Shown: positions 8,273 to 16,185 of the stretch, in pieces
Layout of the letters: each line of letters begins with the position of its first letter
Position numbering within the stretch: the stretch's first letter is position 1
Source: a bacterium
GTDB taxonomy: Bacteria > Actinomycetota > Acidimicrobiia > Spongiisociales > Spongiisociaceae
Length of the DNA stretch: 44,659 nucleotides
Assembly (NCBI GenBank): GCA_028821575.1
Contig: JAPPFW010000080.1
Coordinates: forward strand, 1-44,659
Reading direction: 5' to 3'
Notes under the pieces: generated by a model
What the model saw: only the letters and a program-made list of their open reading frames with translations
Databases searched by the model: none
Told to the model about the DNA's origin: nothing
Made by a program: the position numbers and the translations under genes

Positions 8273-9008
8273 CGTAGTCGGATACCGGGCCAAGTTCGGG
8301 GTGATAGTGCCGTCCACCAACACGGTGGTCGAGCACGACTTCAACATGATCGGGCCGCGCGGTGTCACGTTCCATACCGGCCGGATGTACATCGAGACTC
8401 CCACGCTCGACTCCGACGAGACCTTCCTGGCTCTGATCGGCCAGATCCGCGCCTCGATCTCGGTCGCGGTCCGCGATGTTGTCACCTGTCAACCCGACTA
8501 CATGGTGATGGGAATGTCGGCGGAGACATTCTGGAACGGGGTTGAGGGCAACCGGCGCTTCGAGGCCCGGATCAGGGACGCCACAGGCTTGGAGTTGAGC
8601 ACTGGAGCCACCAGTTGCCGGACCGCCCTGGAGTTGCTGGGAGTCGAGCGGATCGCGGTCCTCACCCCCTACCAACCGGTCGCCGACCGGGAGGTGGCCC
8701 GTTTCTTCACGGAGGCCGGATTCTCGGTGAGGAGGGCGGAGGGCCTCAAGTGCCCAACGGCCACATCCATCGCCGAGGTCACGCGGCCCAGGCTGATCAA
8801 CGTGTTGCGGGATCTCGACGGGGAGGATGTGGACGCCATCGTCCAGGCGGGCACCAACCTGTCCATGGTGCGCCTCGCAGCGGAGGCCGAGGAGTGGCTG
8901 GGCAAGCCGGTCATCGCCATCAATGCCGCCACCCTCTGGCATGCGCTCCGGTCCAGCGGGTTCGACGACCGCTTCGAGGGGTTCGGTTCGCTACTCGCGG
9001 AACACTAG
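8265..9008 (+). CDS. Asp/Glu racemase-fold protein, maleate isomerase/AMDase-like, cysteines lost
   Basis: A 247-residue protein of the Asp/Glu racemase superfamily in the maleate cis-trans isomerase/arylmalonate decarboxylase branch. It starts with the typical YRAKFGVIVPSTNTVVEHD. Family isomerases use two cysteines, one in each half. Here the first site reads VMGMSAETFW (M84 where a Cys is expected) and the second reads VQAGTNLSM (G196 where a Cys is expected), so both appear to be replaced. Cysteines elsewhere (C75, C118, C163) are outside those motifs. It overlaps the upstream hydroxylase gene by 8 bases and is followed by an isochorismatase-fold gene. The pairing resembles nicE/nicF of nicotinate degradation, but the missing cysteines argue against a standard maleate isomerase. 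The reaction is unknown. Confidence 0.85.
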   Translation: MPDVVGYRAKFGVIVPSTNTVVEHDFNMIGPRGVTFHTGRMYIETPTLDSDETFLALIGQIRASISVAVRDVVTCQPDYMVMGMSAETFWNGVEGNRRFEARIRDATGLELSTGATSCRTALELLGVERIAVLTPYQPVADREVARFFTEAGFSVRRAEGLKCPTATSIAEVTRPRLINVLRDLDGEDVDAIVQAGTNLSMVRLAAEAEEWLGKPVIAINAATLWHALRSSGFDDRFEGFGSLLAEH

Positions 9009-9056
9009 GTTGGTGGTTGGTGGTTGGTGGTTGGTGGTTGGTGGTTGGTGGTTCGG
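9008..9056. repeat. Heptamer tandem array (GGTTGGT)n
   Basis: Six perfect copies of GGTTGGT (9008-9049) plus a degenerate seventh (GGTTCGG). The first base of the array is the last base of the TAG stop codon of the preceding gene (9006-9008). Confidence 0.97.
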
Positions 9057-9118
9057 CAGCCTGGCCGTGACTCCGGCTACCCTGGATCCCGGCGGCGGGT
9101 TGGCGGAACGGAGACCCA

Positions 9119-9763
9119 ATGACCGACGGTATCGATCTGAACGCTGACTACGAGGCGGCAGGATTCAAGCGGAGTCTCGAGCCGGGGGAGCGTCCGGCGC
9201 TCCTCGTCATCGACTTCGTCAATGCCTATCTCGACCGAACCTCGCCGCTGTACGCAGGCGTGGAGGACGCGTTGCGATCCACGGTCCGGGTGCTCGACGC
9301 GGCCCGGGGCAGCGACATACCGGTCGTCTACACCAAGGTGGTCTACACGCCGGGTGGTGTCGACGGCGGCATCTTCTACCGGAAGATCCCTGTCCTGAAG
9401 GTGTTCGACGCCGGATCCCCGCTCGGCGAACTTCCCGACGTACTGGCGCCCGGACCCGACGAGATCGTCATTTACAAGCAGTACGCGAGCGCCTTCTTCG
9501 GCACGTCGCTGGCTTCCACCCTGACCGCCCTCGGCGTCGACACCGTCGTGATCGTGGGTGTCTCCACGAGCGGGTGCGTACGGGCCTCGGCTGTTGACGC
9601 CATGCAGTACGGATTCATCCCGGTCGTCGTGGCCGACGCGGTTGGTGACCGCGACCCCAGGCCCCACGACGCCAACCTGTTCGATCTGCAGGCCAAGTAC
9701 GCGGAGGTGGTGAGCGAGGACGACGCCATCAAGTACCTCTGGTCCGTGCGTACAAACCACTAA
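9119..9763 (+). CDS. Isochorismatase-family amidohydrolase
   Basis: A 214-residue cysteine hydrolase of the isochorismatase fold (N-carbamoylsarcosine amidase, maleamate amidase, ureidoacrylate and related amidases). The full catalytic triad is visible: D32 in LLVIDFVNAYLD, K120 in IVIYKQYASAF and C153 in GVSTSGCVRAS. The preceding VSTSG gives the usual non-prolyl cis-peptide region. The length is normal. It follows the racemase-fold gene after a 110-base gap containing a heptamer array, and another array follows its stop. In nicotinate catabolism a member of this family (NicF) converts maleamate to maleate. That role is possible here but not shown, because the family has many substrates. Confidence 0.93.
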   Translation: MTDGIDLNADYEAAGFKRSLEPGERPALLVIDFVNAYLDRTSPLYAGVEDALRSTVRVLDAARGSDIPVVYTKVVYTPGGVDGGIFYRKIPVLKVFDAGSPLGELPDVLAPGPDEIVIYKQYASAFFGTSLASTLTALGVDTVVIVGVSTSGCVRASAVDAMQYGFIPVVVADAVGDRDPRPHDANLFDLQAKYAEVVSEDDAIKYLWSVRTNH

Positions 9764-9765
9764 CC

Positions 9766-9821
9766 CCAGTCACCCGTCACCAGTCACCAGTCACCAGTCA
9801 CCAGTCACCAGTCACCAGTCA
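9766..9821. repeat. Heptamer tandem array (CCAGTCA)n
   Basis: Eight contiguous 7-base units, seven of them CCAGTCA and one (9773-9779) CCCGTCA. The array begins two bases after the stop codon of the isochorismatase-family gene and ends 19 bases before the next start codon, just upstream of its AGGAG Shine-Dalgarno. Confidence 0.97.
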
Positions 9822-9840
9822 GTAGAGTTCAGGAGCGAGC

Positions 9841-10746
9841 ATGGGTTCGAGCATTCTCATCACCAAGCAGTTGGGCGCCACCATGGCGGTTCCCGACCCT
9901 GCCCGCACGGCCGACGCGCTGGCCGGTGCCTTCGAGTGGAGCATCCGCTATACGGGCGACCTGGCGGAGCGCTGGTCCTCGCTCGAGATCCAGCAGCCCG
10001 ACTCGATCATCATGGGTCCGCCGGAGGCAACCCGCGGGCTGGTCCGGCTGGTCCGGGCGGCGGCCGGGGAGGAACGCGGTCGGCTTCCGCGCGCCTGGTC
10101 CTCGGTGGAGCCGGTGGTGCGGGACCTCGACCGGCTGGTGGCGGAACTCGACCGGCACCCGGACTTCGAGCTCACCAGCCCCGGGATCGAACTCGACATG
10201 CGGGACCACGGGAGCAACATCCACGAGGCAGCGGTGGCGCGCCTGCACGACTGCCTGTTCGTGCTGACCATGGCCGTAACGCAGCCCGCCGAGCGAGACT
10301 TTCCCGAGTCGCCCTCCCGGGTCGGCCATATCTTCGCCTCCCACCTCCGGTCGACCGAGGCCGACGAGGCCAGGCGACTGTACGCCGGTGTATTCGGCAT
10401 GCGCCCGCTCATGGTGGTGGAGGGCCACGACACCTTCATACACCAGTTCTGGGGCGTCGACAGCCGCTACCCGGTGCGGGTGGATGTCCTGCAAGGGGTC
10501 ACCGAAGGGCTCGGGCTCGGTGCTGTGGAGGTCCAGTCGTGGCCGCGGGGCTACCTGGGCCGCTACGTGACGGAGCCGCTCCCGCCCGGCATCGCCGCCG
10601 TCACCTACCAGGCGCCCGATCTGGCGGCCGCCCGCTCGGCGGTTGCCGGAGCCGGTGTCGCGATCGTGGGCGAGGATCCCGACGGGTTCATCGTGAGGGG
10701 TGCGGAGGGTGAACTCCTCGAGGTCACGTCGGCTGACTGGGTCTGA
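9841..10746 (+). CDS. VOC (glyoxalase/dioxygenase) superfamily protein
   Basis: A 301-residue protein with the layout of a two-module vicinal-oxygen-chelate protein. The second half is clearest: VGHIFASHLRSTEADEARRLYAGVFGMRPLM (about 162-192), then strands and a C-terminal ADLAAARSAVAGAGVAI followed by ITSADWV-like ending typical of VOC modules. The N-terminal half (TKQLGATMAVPDPARTADAL) looks like a diverged first module. Metal ligands cannot be assigned with confidence (H163 and H168 are candidates). AGGAG stands ahead of the ATG. As the last gene of the molybdenum-hydroxylase cluster it could be a ring-cleaving dioxygenase or an isomerase; this is inferred from position only. Confidence 0.75.
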   Translation: MGSSILITKQLGATMAVPDPARTADALAGAFEWSIRYTGDLAERWSSLEIQQPDSIIMGPPEATRGLVRLVRAAAGEERGRLPRAWSSVEPVVRDLDRLVAELDRHPDFELTSPGIELDMRDHGSNIHEAAVARLHDCLFVLTMAVTQPAERDFPESPSRVGHIFASHLRSTEADEARRLYAGVFGMRPLMVVEGHDTFIHQFWGVDSRYPVRVDVLQGVTEGLGLGAVEVQSWPRGYLGRYVTEPLPPGIAAVTYQAPDLAAARSAVAGAGVAIVGEDPDGFIVRGAEGELLEVTSADWV

Positions 10747-10764
10747 GCAGCGGTCACGAGCCTG

Positions 10765-11688
10765 TCAGCGGAACTGCGGGATCACCGCCGCGGCGAACTG
10801 CTCGATGGCCTCGAAGTCGAAGGGTGGCCGGTTGCCGAACACGTTGAGGTTGATCTGTTCCGCCCCGGCGTCGCGGTACGCGCCCACCTGCTCGATCACC
10901 TCGTCGACAGTCCCCAGCAACACCTCGCCGGTGCGCAGGTAGGAGGCATCGATCAGCTTGCGGTAGACGTCAGCCTCGGCCGGTGTGGTTCCCATGTAGA
11001 AGCCGACGTTGATGGCCCTGCCGACTTGCCGGGAGTGGCGGCCCTCCGCCTCGAGTAACTCGTCCAGCCGGCGGATCCGGGCTGCGTACTCGGCCGGTGT
11101 CATGTTGTTGCCGTTGTAGTAATCGGCGTACCGGGCCGCGATCGGGACCAGTCGGCGCATGCCCTTGCCGCCGATCCACAGGGGGATCGTGCCCTGGACG
11201 GGTCGCGGGGTCAGCACAGCGTCATCGACGCGGAAGTGGTCGCCGCGGTACGTGAAACGCTCGTTGTGCAGCAGGCCGGGCACGACCACGCAGGCTTCCT
11301 CGAGCTGGTCGAGGCGTTCCCCGGCCGGAGGGAACTCGTACCCGAAGGCGGTGTACTCGGCTTCCATCGCTCCGGTTCCAAGGCCGAGTTCGACCCGTCC
11401 GTTGCTCCAGCGATCGATCGTGGCCACTGTCTTGGCGATCAGGCCGGGGGACCGGAACCCCACGGCCCACACCAGGCAGCCGATCCTGACTCTGGTCGTT
11501 TCGAGAGCCAGGGCGGTGAGGGTCGCCACCGGCTCGTAGCAGACGGGGGATCCGTCGCCGCGGGGGATGGGGTAGAAGTGGTCGGACGTAAAGATCGTGT
11601 CGAATCCGACTTGCTCGGCCAGCCGCCAGACCTCGACCAGGTCGCGTAGCGAACACTCCTGCTGTCCCGTGTGCAGCCCGAACCGCAT
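10765..11688 (-). CDS. LLM-class F420-dependent oxidoreductase (G6PDH/TIGR03557-like)
   Basis: A 307-residue luciferase-like (beta/alpha)8 barrel of the class that usually binds coenzyme F420. The N-terminus FGLHTGQQECSLRDLVEVW and the following GFDTIFTSDHFYPIPR match the F420-dependent glucose-6-phosphate dehydrogenase-like subgroup. WSNGRVELGLGTGAMEAEYTAFG and PLWIGGKGMRRL are the expected cofactor-side segments. Two consecutive ATG codons are available. AGGAGG lies 6 bases from ATG 11688 but only 3 from ATG 11691, so 11688 is preferred. It is convergent with the cluster ending at 10746, with an 18-base gap. The substrate is not predictable. F420 use is inferred from the family. Confidence 0.9.
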   Translation of the reverse strand: MRFGLHTGQQECSLRDLVEVWRLAEQVGFDTIFTSDHFYPIPRGDGSPVCYEPVATLTALALETTRVRIGCLVWAVGFRSPGLIAKTVATIDRWSNGRVELGLGTGAMEAEYTAFGYEFPPAGERLDQLEEACVVVPGLLHNERFTYRGDHFRVDDAVLTPRPVQGTIPLWIGGKGMRRLVPIAARYADYYNGNNMTPAEYAARIRRLDELLEAEGRHSRQVGRAINVGFYMGTTPAEADVYRKLIDASYLRTGEVLLGTVDEVIEQVGAYRDAGAEQINLNVFGNRPPFDFEAIEQFAAAVIPQFR

Positions 11689-11756
11689 CATCAACCTCCT
11701 CGTTAGCCTAGGGATTTCGGGTACGGGGCGGACACCCACACCCGGTATCCGTAACG

Positions 11757-11808
11757 ACTCCTTGATGGAAGGATTATCATTATTAGCTTCTTAGGGTATG
11801 TTAAAGGC
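11757..11808. promoter_or_regulatory. AT-rich divergent promoter region
   Basis: A short AT-rich island in high-GC DNA between the LLM gene (-) and the small coiled-coil gene (+). TTGATG (11762-11767) with TATCAT or GGTATG further along could serve as -35/-10 for the + strand gene, but no single pair is convincing. This is a candidate based on composition and divergent gene order. Confidence 0.35.
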
Positions 11809-12027
11809 ATGGAAGCCATCGCGGACTGGATCACGCCCGCGATCGTCGTCGCGGTATCGGGCATCTTCTGGCGCCACCTCGTCCGGATCGAGCACCAGTT
11901 TGACCGCCGCTTCGACCGGGTAGAGGACCGTCTGGATGCCTTGGCTCGTGACGTAGCCGCCCACGGCAGAGCGATCGCCCGGCTCGAGGGTCGTCACGAA
12001 GGCCACCCTCTCGCCACCGGCGACTAG
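11809..12027 (+). CDS. Small membrane-anchored coiled-coil protein
   Basis: A 72-residue protein of unknown function. Residues 8-22 (TPAIVVAVSGIFWRH region) form a single hydrophobic membrane segment. Residues about 27-62 form an amphipathic heptad-like helix with alternating hydrophobics and Arg/Asp/Glu (FDRRFDRVEDRLDALARDV), typical of small actinobacterial coiled-coil proteins. The upstream 11760-11808 region is unusually AT-rich for this window (GGATTATCATTATTAGC), as expected of a promoter, and AAAGG sits just before the ATG. An antisense reading frame covers the same bases, but the TM-plus-coil pattern favours this strand. Confidence 0.6.
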   Translation: MEAIADWITPAIVVAVSGIFWRHLVRIEHQFDRRFDRVEDRLDALARDVAAHGRAIARLEGRHEGHPLATGD

Positions 12028-12059
12028 GCCTCCTCCGACTTGACGCGACCGGATCGTCC

Positions 12060-13010
12060 TCATGGCAGTACCAATACCCTGCCCCGGCCTCCCACCGCGG
12101 CGTAGCCGGCGGCCATCTCCTCGAGTGCGACGGTTACGCGGACGATCGGCTTGAGGGTGCCCACGGCTATGTCGTCGAGCACCTCGGCGATCACCTCCTG
12201 GTAGCGACCCGGCGGGGCCTGGTAGGCATGGAAACCCATGAGGCGGTGCTGGCGGATCATCGTGAGCGGGATGGTGAAGTCGGCGTTCCTGCCGGCGCTG
12301 TACCCGATCAGCAGGTGCCGCGCCTTGGGCGCCCCGCAGAGGATGGCGGCGTTCAGGTAGGGCCCGCCCAGGGGATCGATGATCACCTGCGCCCCCTTGC
12401 CACCGGTGGCGGCCATGACCTCCCCGGTCAGGTTCTCGAGAGACACCGGGACGGCGTCGAGGTCATCCAGCGCCGACGTGTCACGGGCCGCGGCCAGCAC
12501 GGTTGCGCCGAAGGCGGCGGCTATCTGGCAGGCGGCCCTCCCTACCGAGCCGGTGGCGCCCAGCACCAGGACCGTTCCGTCGGGCTGCAGGCGCCCGTAG
12601 TCGAACAGGGATTGGCGCGCCGAGATGCCACCGCTCACGCCGGCCGCCGCCAGCATCGGGTCCACCTCCTCCGGGATCGGCACGGCCGCTTCGTGAGGTA
12701 CGGATACCTGCTCCGCGGCCATTCCCGGCCGGCTGTTTCCCAGGCCGAACGGTCCGCCGCCGATGTATACGAGCTGGCCGCGTTCGAACCTCGCCGAACC
12801 TCGGACCCGGCCCACGCCTGTTGCGCCGGGCTGGATTGGGAGCGGACCAGCGCCGGGCAGCAGTCCCATGGCGATCTGGCGGTCGAGCGGAGCGATCTCC
12901 GTGGCGATCACCTCGATCACGGTCTCTCCGTCGCGCGGTTGCGGCGGCTTGGCCTCGCTCGCCACCGGGCCGGGCGGGTTGCTGAACTCGTGGATAGTCA
13001 CAGCGCGCAT
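12060..13010 (-). CDS. Zinc-free MDR / quinone oxidoreductase-like protein
   Basis: A 316-residue medium-chain dehydrogenase/reductase, quinone-oxidoreductase type. The N-terminal GroES-like domain (VTIHEFSNPPGPVASEAKPP) is followed by the Rossmann domain with VLGATGSVGRAACQIAAAFG (about 153-172), the NAD(P)H-binding loop. The catalytic and structural zinc cysteines of alcohol dehydrogenases are absent, which fits NADPH-dependent quinone or enone reduction. The start ATG has AGGAGG 7 bases upstream. It lies 24 bases downstream of the amidohydrolase gene in the same direction and is probably cotranscribed with it. The substrate is unknown. Confidence 0.92.
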   Translation of the reverse strand: MRAVTIHEFSNPPGPVASEAKPPQPRDGETVIEVIATEIAPLDRQIAMGLLPGAGPLPIQPGATGVGRVRGSARFERGQLVYIGGGPFGLGNSRPGMAAEQVSVPHEAAVPIPEEVDPMLAAAGVSGGISARQSLFDYGRLQPDGTVLVLGATGSVGRAACQIAAAFGATVLAAARDTSALDDLDAVPVSLENLTGEVMAATGGKGAQVIIDPLGGPYLNAAILCGAPKARHLLIGYSAGRNADFTIPLTMIRQHRLMGFHAYQAPPGRYQEVIAEVLDDIAVGTLKPIVRVTVALEEMAAGYAAVGGRGRVLVLP

Positions 13011-13034
13011 TCCGGTACCTCCTCGATAGCTTCG

Positions 13035-14495
13035 TCAGGATGTGGGTCTGCGGGTGAACCGCCCCGTCGGCTCACCGATGATCTTTCCATCGGCCAGTAT
13101 CCGTTCGCCGCGGAGGAACACGTCCTTGACCCATCCGGTGAGTTCGTGCCCTTCGAACGGCGTGTACTCCTGGGCCGATTCCGACCCGGCTGCGCTCACC
13201 ACGAACGACTTGGTCGGGTCCAGCACCACCAGGTCGGCGTCCATACCCGGGGCTATGTCCCCCTTGTTGGCCAGCCCGTAGCGCCGGGCGGGGTTGGCAC
13301 TCACGAGTTCGGCCACGCGGTTGGCGGACAGCCCGCGCCTGGTGCCTTCTCCGAACACCCCGGACAGCAGGTATTCGGCCCCACCGAATCCCGCTTTGGC
13401 CAGGAACACGTCGTCGCGGTCTTCGGGTGAGAACTTCATCTCGTCGAGGCAGCAGGCATGGTCGGAGACCACCCAGTCCACGTTGCCCTCCAGCACGTGG
13501 CTCCATAGGGCCTCGCGGTCGGCCTCGCTCCGCAGCGGCGGGTTGACCTTGCCGCCCAGGCCGCTGGCGGTGTCGTAGGTGGTCAGCAGGTGGCCCACGG
13601 TCACCTCGCGCCGGAAGTCGATATGGTCGAAGGTTGTCGCCATCAGCATGGCCGCTTCGAGTGCCTTCGCCGACGACAGGTGTAGGAGGTTGATGGTTGC
13701 CAACCCGGTCTCGTGGGCGAGGTAGGAGGCGACCGTCACGGCCAGGCCTTCCGAGTGGGGAGGCCGGGAGGCGCTGTAGGCCTCCAGTCCGGACAGGGTG
13801 GGGTCCCGTTCGACCCTTTCCGTGTAGGCGCGCATTATCTCCGCCGTCTCGCAGTGCAGGGAGAGGCTGATGCTGTCGGCGATGCGCGGGAAGCGTTCCC
13901 GAGCAGCCTGGATACCCCGCATGACCTCTTCGAAGTGGGCCACGTCGTACGATTCCCCCTCGGGTGTCATCAGAAACGAACGCTGGTCCGATGACTTGCC
14001 GTGGAGGCCGTGGCCGCCGTAGAACATGAAGATCTTGAAAGAGGGGATCCCGAAGTCCTCGATGATCGACGGGATCTCCTCGACATGCTGGAGCATCATC
14101 GGCGCCACGTGGAAGCTGTAGTCGACGTGGGCGCGCCCTTCCGCCATGTCCAGCGCTGCCGGTAGGAATTCTGTGTAGGGCCCTCCCCGGTTCAGGTAGT
14201 ACTGGCCGGTCCGGATGTATGTGATGCCGGTGGTCACGCCACCCTGTGCACATGCCCGGCTCTCGCTGGCGGTGTCGACATCGAGCGGGTTGTAGATTCC
14301 CCAATGCTGGTGGGTGTCCACAACCCCGGGGAACACCATCAACCCGCCGGCGTCATGGACGGGAGAGCGCGACGGATCGATACCCGGCTCGAGACGGGCG
14401 ATCTTCCCGGCCCTTACGGCTATGTCCAAGTCTTCGACGCCGGTCCGGAAGGGCCGAACGATCCTCCCGTTCTTGATGACCAGATCGTAAGACAC
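13035..14495 (-). CDS. Hydantoinase/dihydroorotase-like amidohydrolase
   Basis: A 486-residue cyclic amidohydrolase of the dihydropyrimidinase/hydantoinase/allantoinase group, which opens cyclic amides using a two-metal centre. The entry motif is DTHQHWG (in place of the usual DxHxH form), with the probable carbamylated lysine in SFKIFMFYGGHG. Further ligand histidines lie in LSLHCETAE and LLHLSSAKALE, and the Asp in VVSDHACCL. The C-terminal beta domain (GMDADLVVLDPTKS) is complete. The start is GTG at 14495, with AGGGGA about 10 bases upstream. It forms a two-gene unit with the MDR gene. The substrate is unknown. Position beside N-heterocycle-type genes is suggestive only. Confidence 0.92.
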   Translation of the reverse strand: MSYDLVIKNGRIVRPFRTGVEDLDIAVRAGKIARLEPGIDPSRSPVHDAGGLMVFPGVVDTHQHWGIYNPLDVDTASESRACAQGGVTTGITYIRTGQYYLNRGGPYTEFLPAALDMAEGRAHVDYSFHVAPMMLQHVEEIPSIIEDFGIPSFKIFMFYGGHGLHGKSSDQRSFLMTPEGESYDVAHFEEVMRGIQAARERFPRIADSISLSLHCETAEIMRAYTERVERDPTLSGLEAYSASRPPHSEGLAVTVASYLAHETGLATINLLHLSSAKALEAAMLMATTFDHIDFRREVTVGHLLTTYDTASGLGGKVNPPLRSEADREALWSHVLEGNVDWVVSDHACCLDEMKFSPEDRDDVFLAKAGFGGAEYLLSGVFGEGTRRGLSANRVAELVSANPARRYGLANKGDIAPGMDADLVVLDPTKSFVVSAAGSESAQEYTPFEGHELTGWVKDVFLRGERILADGKIIGEPTGRFTRRPTS

Positions 14496-14595
14496 CCCGG
14501 TGTCCCCTTTCGCCTCGGTCGGGCCGAACTCGCTGTGAAACTAGTATGGGCCGATACCCGCCGCCGAATCGGCACCTCCCATCGAACGGGGCCCC

Positions 14596-15900
14596 GTGCA
14601 GATCCTCCGAAGGAAGAATCACTCGAAGGCCGACCTGAACCGTTTGAGGTCGACCGGTGGATCAGCCGGGAGTGGTTACCAGGCGGTGCGCCTGCCGGCC
14701 TTACGAGCCTTCCGGCATCGGAGCTTCACGGTGCTGTGGAGTTCGATGCTCTTCTACCGGTTGGGCTTCTGGATAGGTTTGATCACCTTCCAATGGATGG
14801 TTGCCCGGATCACGGACAACAGCCCGATGATGCTGGGGCTCCTGGCGTTCTTCAACCTGATCCCGATGCTGGTGGTGACGCCGATCGGCGGCGTGGTGGC
14901 CGATCGGGTGGGACGCCGTCAGATCCTGGTGGTATCGCAGTTCCTCATGAGTGCCGCGGCCGGACTCCTGACGCTGCTGGTGGTGCTGGGTCGGGCCGAG
15001 TCCGTCTCGGTGCTGTTCGCCTTCGCCTTCGTGTTCGGCCTGGTCATGTCCTTCAACGCCCCGGCCAACCAGGCGGCGGTCGCCAACTCGGTTCCGCAGA
15101 CGGAACTGAGAAGCGCCATCTCCCTCAACTCGATCGGTTTGAACCTCGCCAGGATCGGCGGCCCGGCGCTAGCCGGTCCTGTCATCGTGGCCTGGGGAGC
15201 CGGGGCCAGCTTCGGGATGTGGGCGCTGGTAAGCGTGACGGCCGCGGTGGGCATATCGACCATCACCCTGGCCCCCTACGAGCCTGAAGCCGACTCCCTG
15301 GGAGTGGTGCGACGGATAGCTCAGGGTTTCGAACACGTCCGGGCCCGGCCACCCGCGCTGCTGGCGCTGACGCTGGTGGCCGTCGTGACGGTCTTCGGCC
15401 AGTCATACTCGGCGGTTGTGGCGGTCATCGCCTTCGACACCCTCGGTCTGGGGGACAGGGCGTTCACGTTGCTGGTGACCGCCACCGGTATAGGGGCGAT
15501 GGCGGGAGCGTTGGTGGCAGGCGCCGGTCGGTTGCCTTCGAGCCTTCCCCGGCTGGCGATGTGGGCGGTCGGCTTCGCGGTGGTTCTGGCCGGGCTGGGG
15601 ATATCCCGCTCCCTCTGGACGGCTCTGGTCTTCATAAGCCTGGTGGGGGGCCTCAACTTCTTCCTGATGACCTCGCTCAACGTGCAGCTGCAGCATCTGA
15701 CGGCCGAATCCAAGCGGGGCAGGATCATGAGCCTGTTCATGCTGGCGTGGGGTGGGCTCTATCCCATCGGGGGTCTTGCAGTCGGTTTTGTCGCGGAACG
15801 CATCTCGGTGCCGACCACCCTGATCGTGTTCGCGGTCGTGCTCACCGTGCTCAGCCTGTTGATCGGATGGGCAGCCCGGTCCTCGGCTCGGAGCGCTTGA
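14596..15900 (+). CDS. MFS transporter (EntS-like, MFS_3)
   Basis: A 434-residue major facilitator with about 12 hydrophobic segments. The inter-helix motif GGVVADRVGRRQILV (about residues 98-112) and FNAPANQAAVANSVP are typical of the MFS_3 group (EntS-like exporters and many drug exporters). The GTG at 14596 is the first start, giving a polar 45-residue N-terminal extension; the membrane core begins near residue 46, so an internal start cannot be excluded. It is divergent from the amidohydrolase gene, with a 100-base gap. The cargo is unknown; export is the commoner direction in this group. Confidence 0.9.
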   Translation: MQILRRKNHSKADLNRLRSTGGSAGSGYQAVRLPALRAFRHRSFTVLWSSMLFYRLGFWIGLITFQWMVARITDNSPMMLGLLAFFNLIPMLVVTPIGGVVADRVGRRQILVVSQFLMSAAAGLLTLLVVLGRAESVSVLFAFAFVFGLVMSFNAPANQAAVANSVPQTELRSAISLNSIGLNLARIGGPALAGPVIVAWGAGASFGMWALVSVTAAVGISTITLAPYEPEADSLGVVRRIAQGFEHVRARPPALLALTLVAVVTVFGQSYSAVVAVIAFDTLGLGDRAFTLLVTATGIGAMAGALVAGAGRLPSSLPRLAMWAVGFAVVLAGLGISRSLWTALVFISLVGGLNFFLMTSLNVQLQHLTAESKRGRIMSLFMLAWGGLYPIGGLAVGFVAERISVPTTLIVFAVVLTVLSLLIGWAARSSARSA

Positions 15901-16185
15901 GCCGGCCGCACCCTCTGAGTCCCTGTCAGTTCGCGAAAATCGTCCCTACCGGCGCCGTCACAGGGCCCGCCCCCGCCACCACCCATCCTTGAGATCGGAC
16001 GCGCTCTGCGAAGCCCGCCCGAGGTGAGCGCGCCCGAGTGAACTGATCCCACCGGCGGTCGGATGACGTCCCGTCCGAACTGCCCGGGTGTTTGCTACAC
16101 CCATAGTGCAGAACGACTGTGACAGGTTCAACCCCTTTGCCGCGAGTTGTCTTCGCGCTCCGGTCGTCTTCCTGCCCGCCGCGGC
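15901..16185. other. Intergenic region without a supported gene
   Basis: This 285-base gap separates the convergent MFS and ABC-permease genes. No supported reading frame or RNA gene was seen. The only structure found is an inverted repeat GGGTGT-(TTGCT)-ACACCC at 16086-16102. It lacks a T tract, so at best it is a weak terminator or protein site. Confidence 0.6.

Noticed and set aside
5750..8485. 911-residue minus-strand open frame
   Set aside because: It is the antisense shadow of the molybdenum hydroxylase large subunit, and its composition (H, R, V-rich with no motifs) is typical of high-GC antisense frames.
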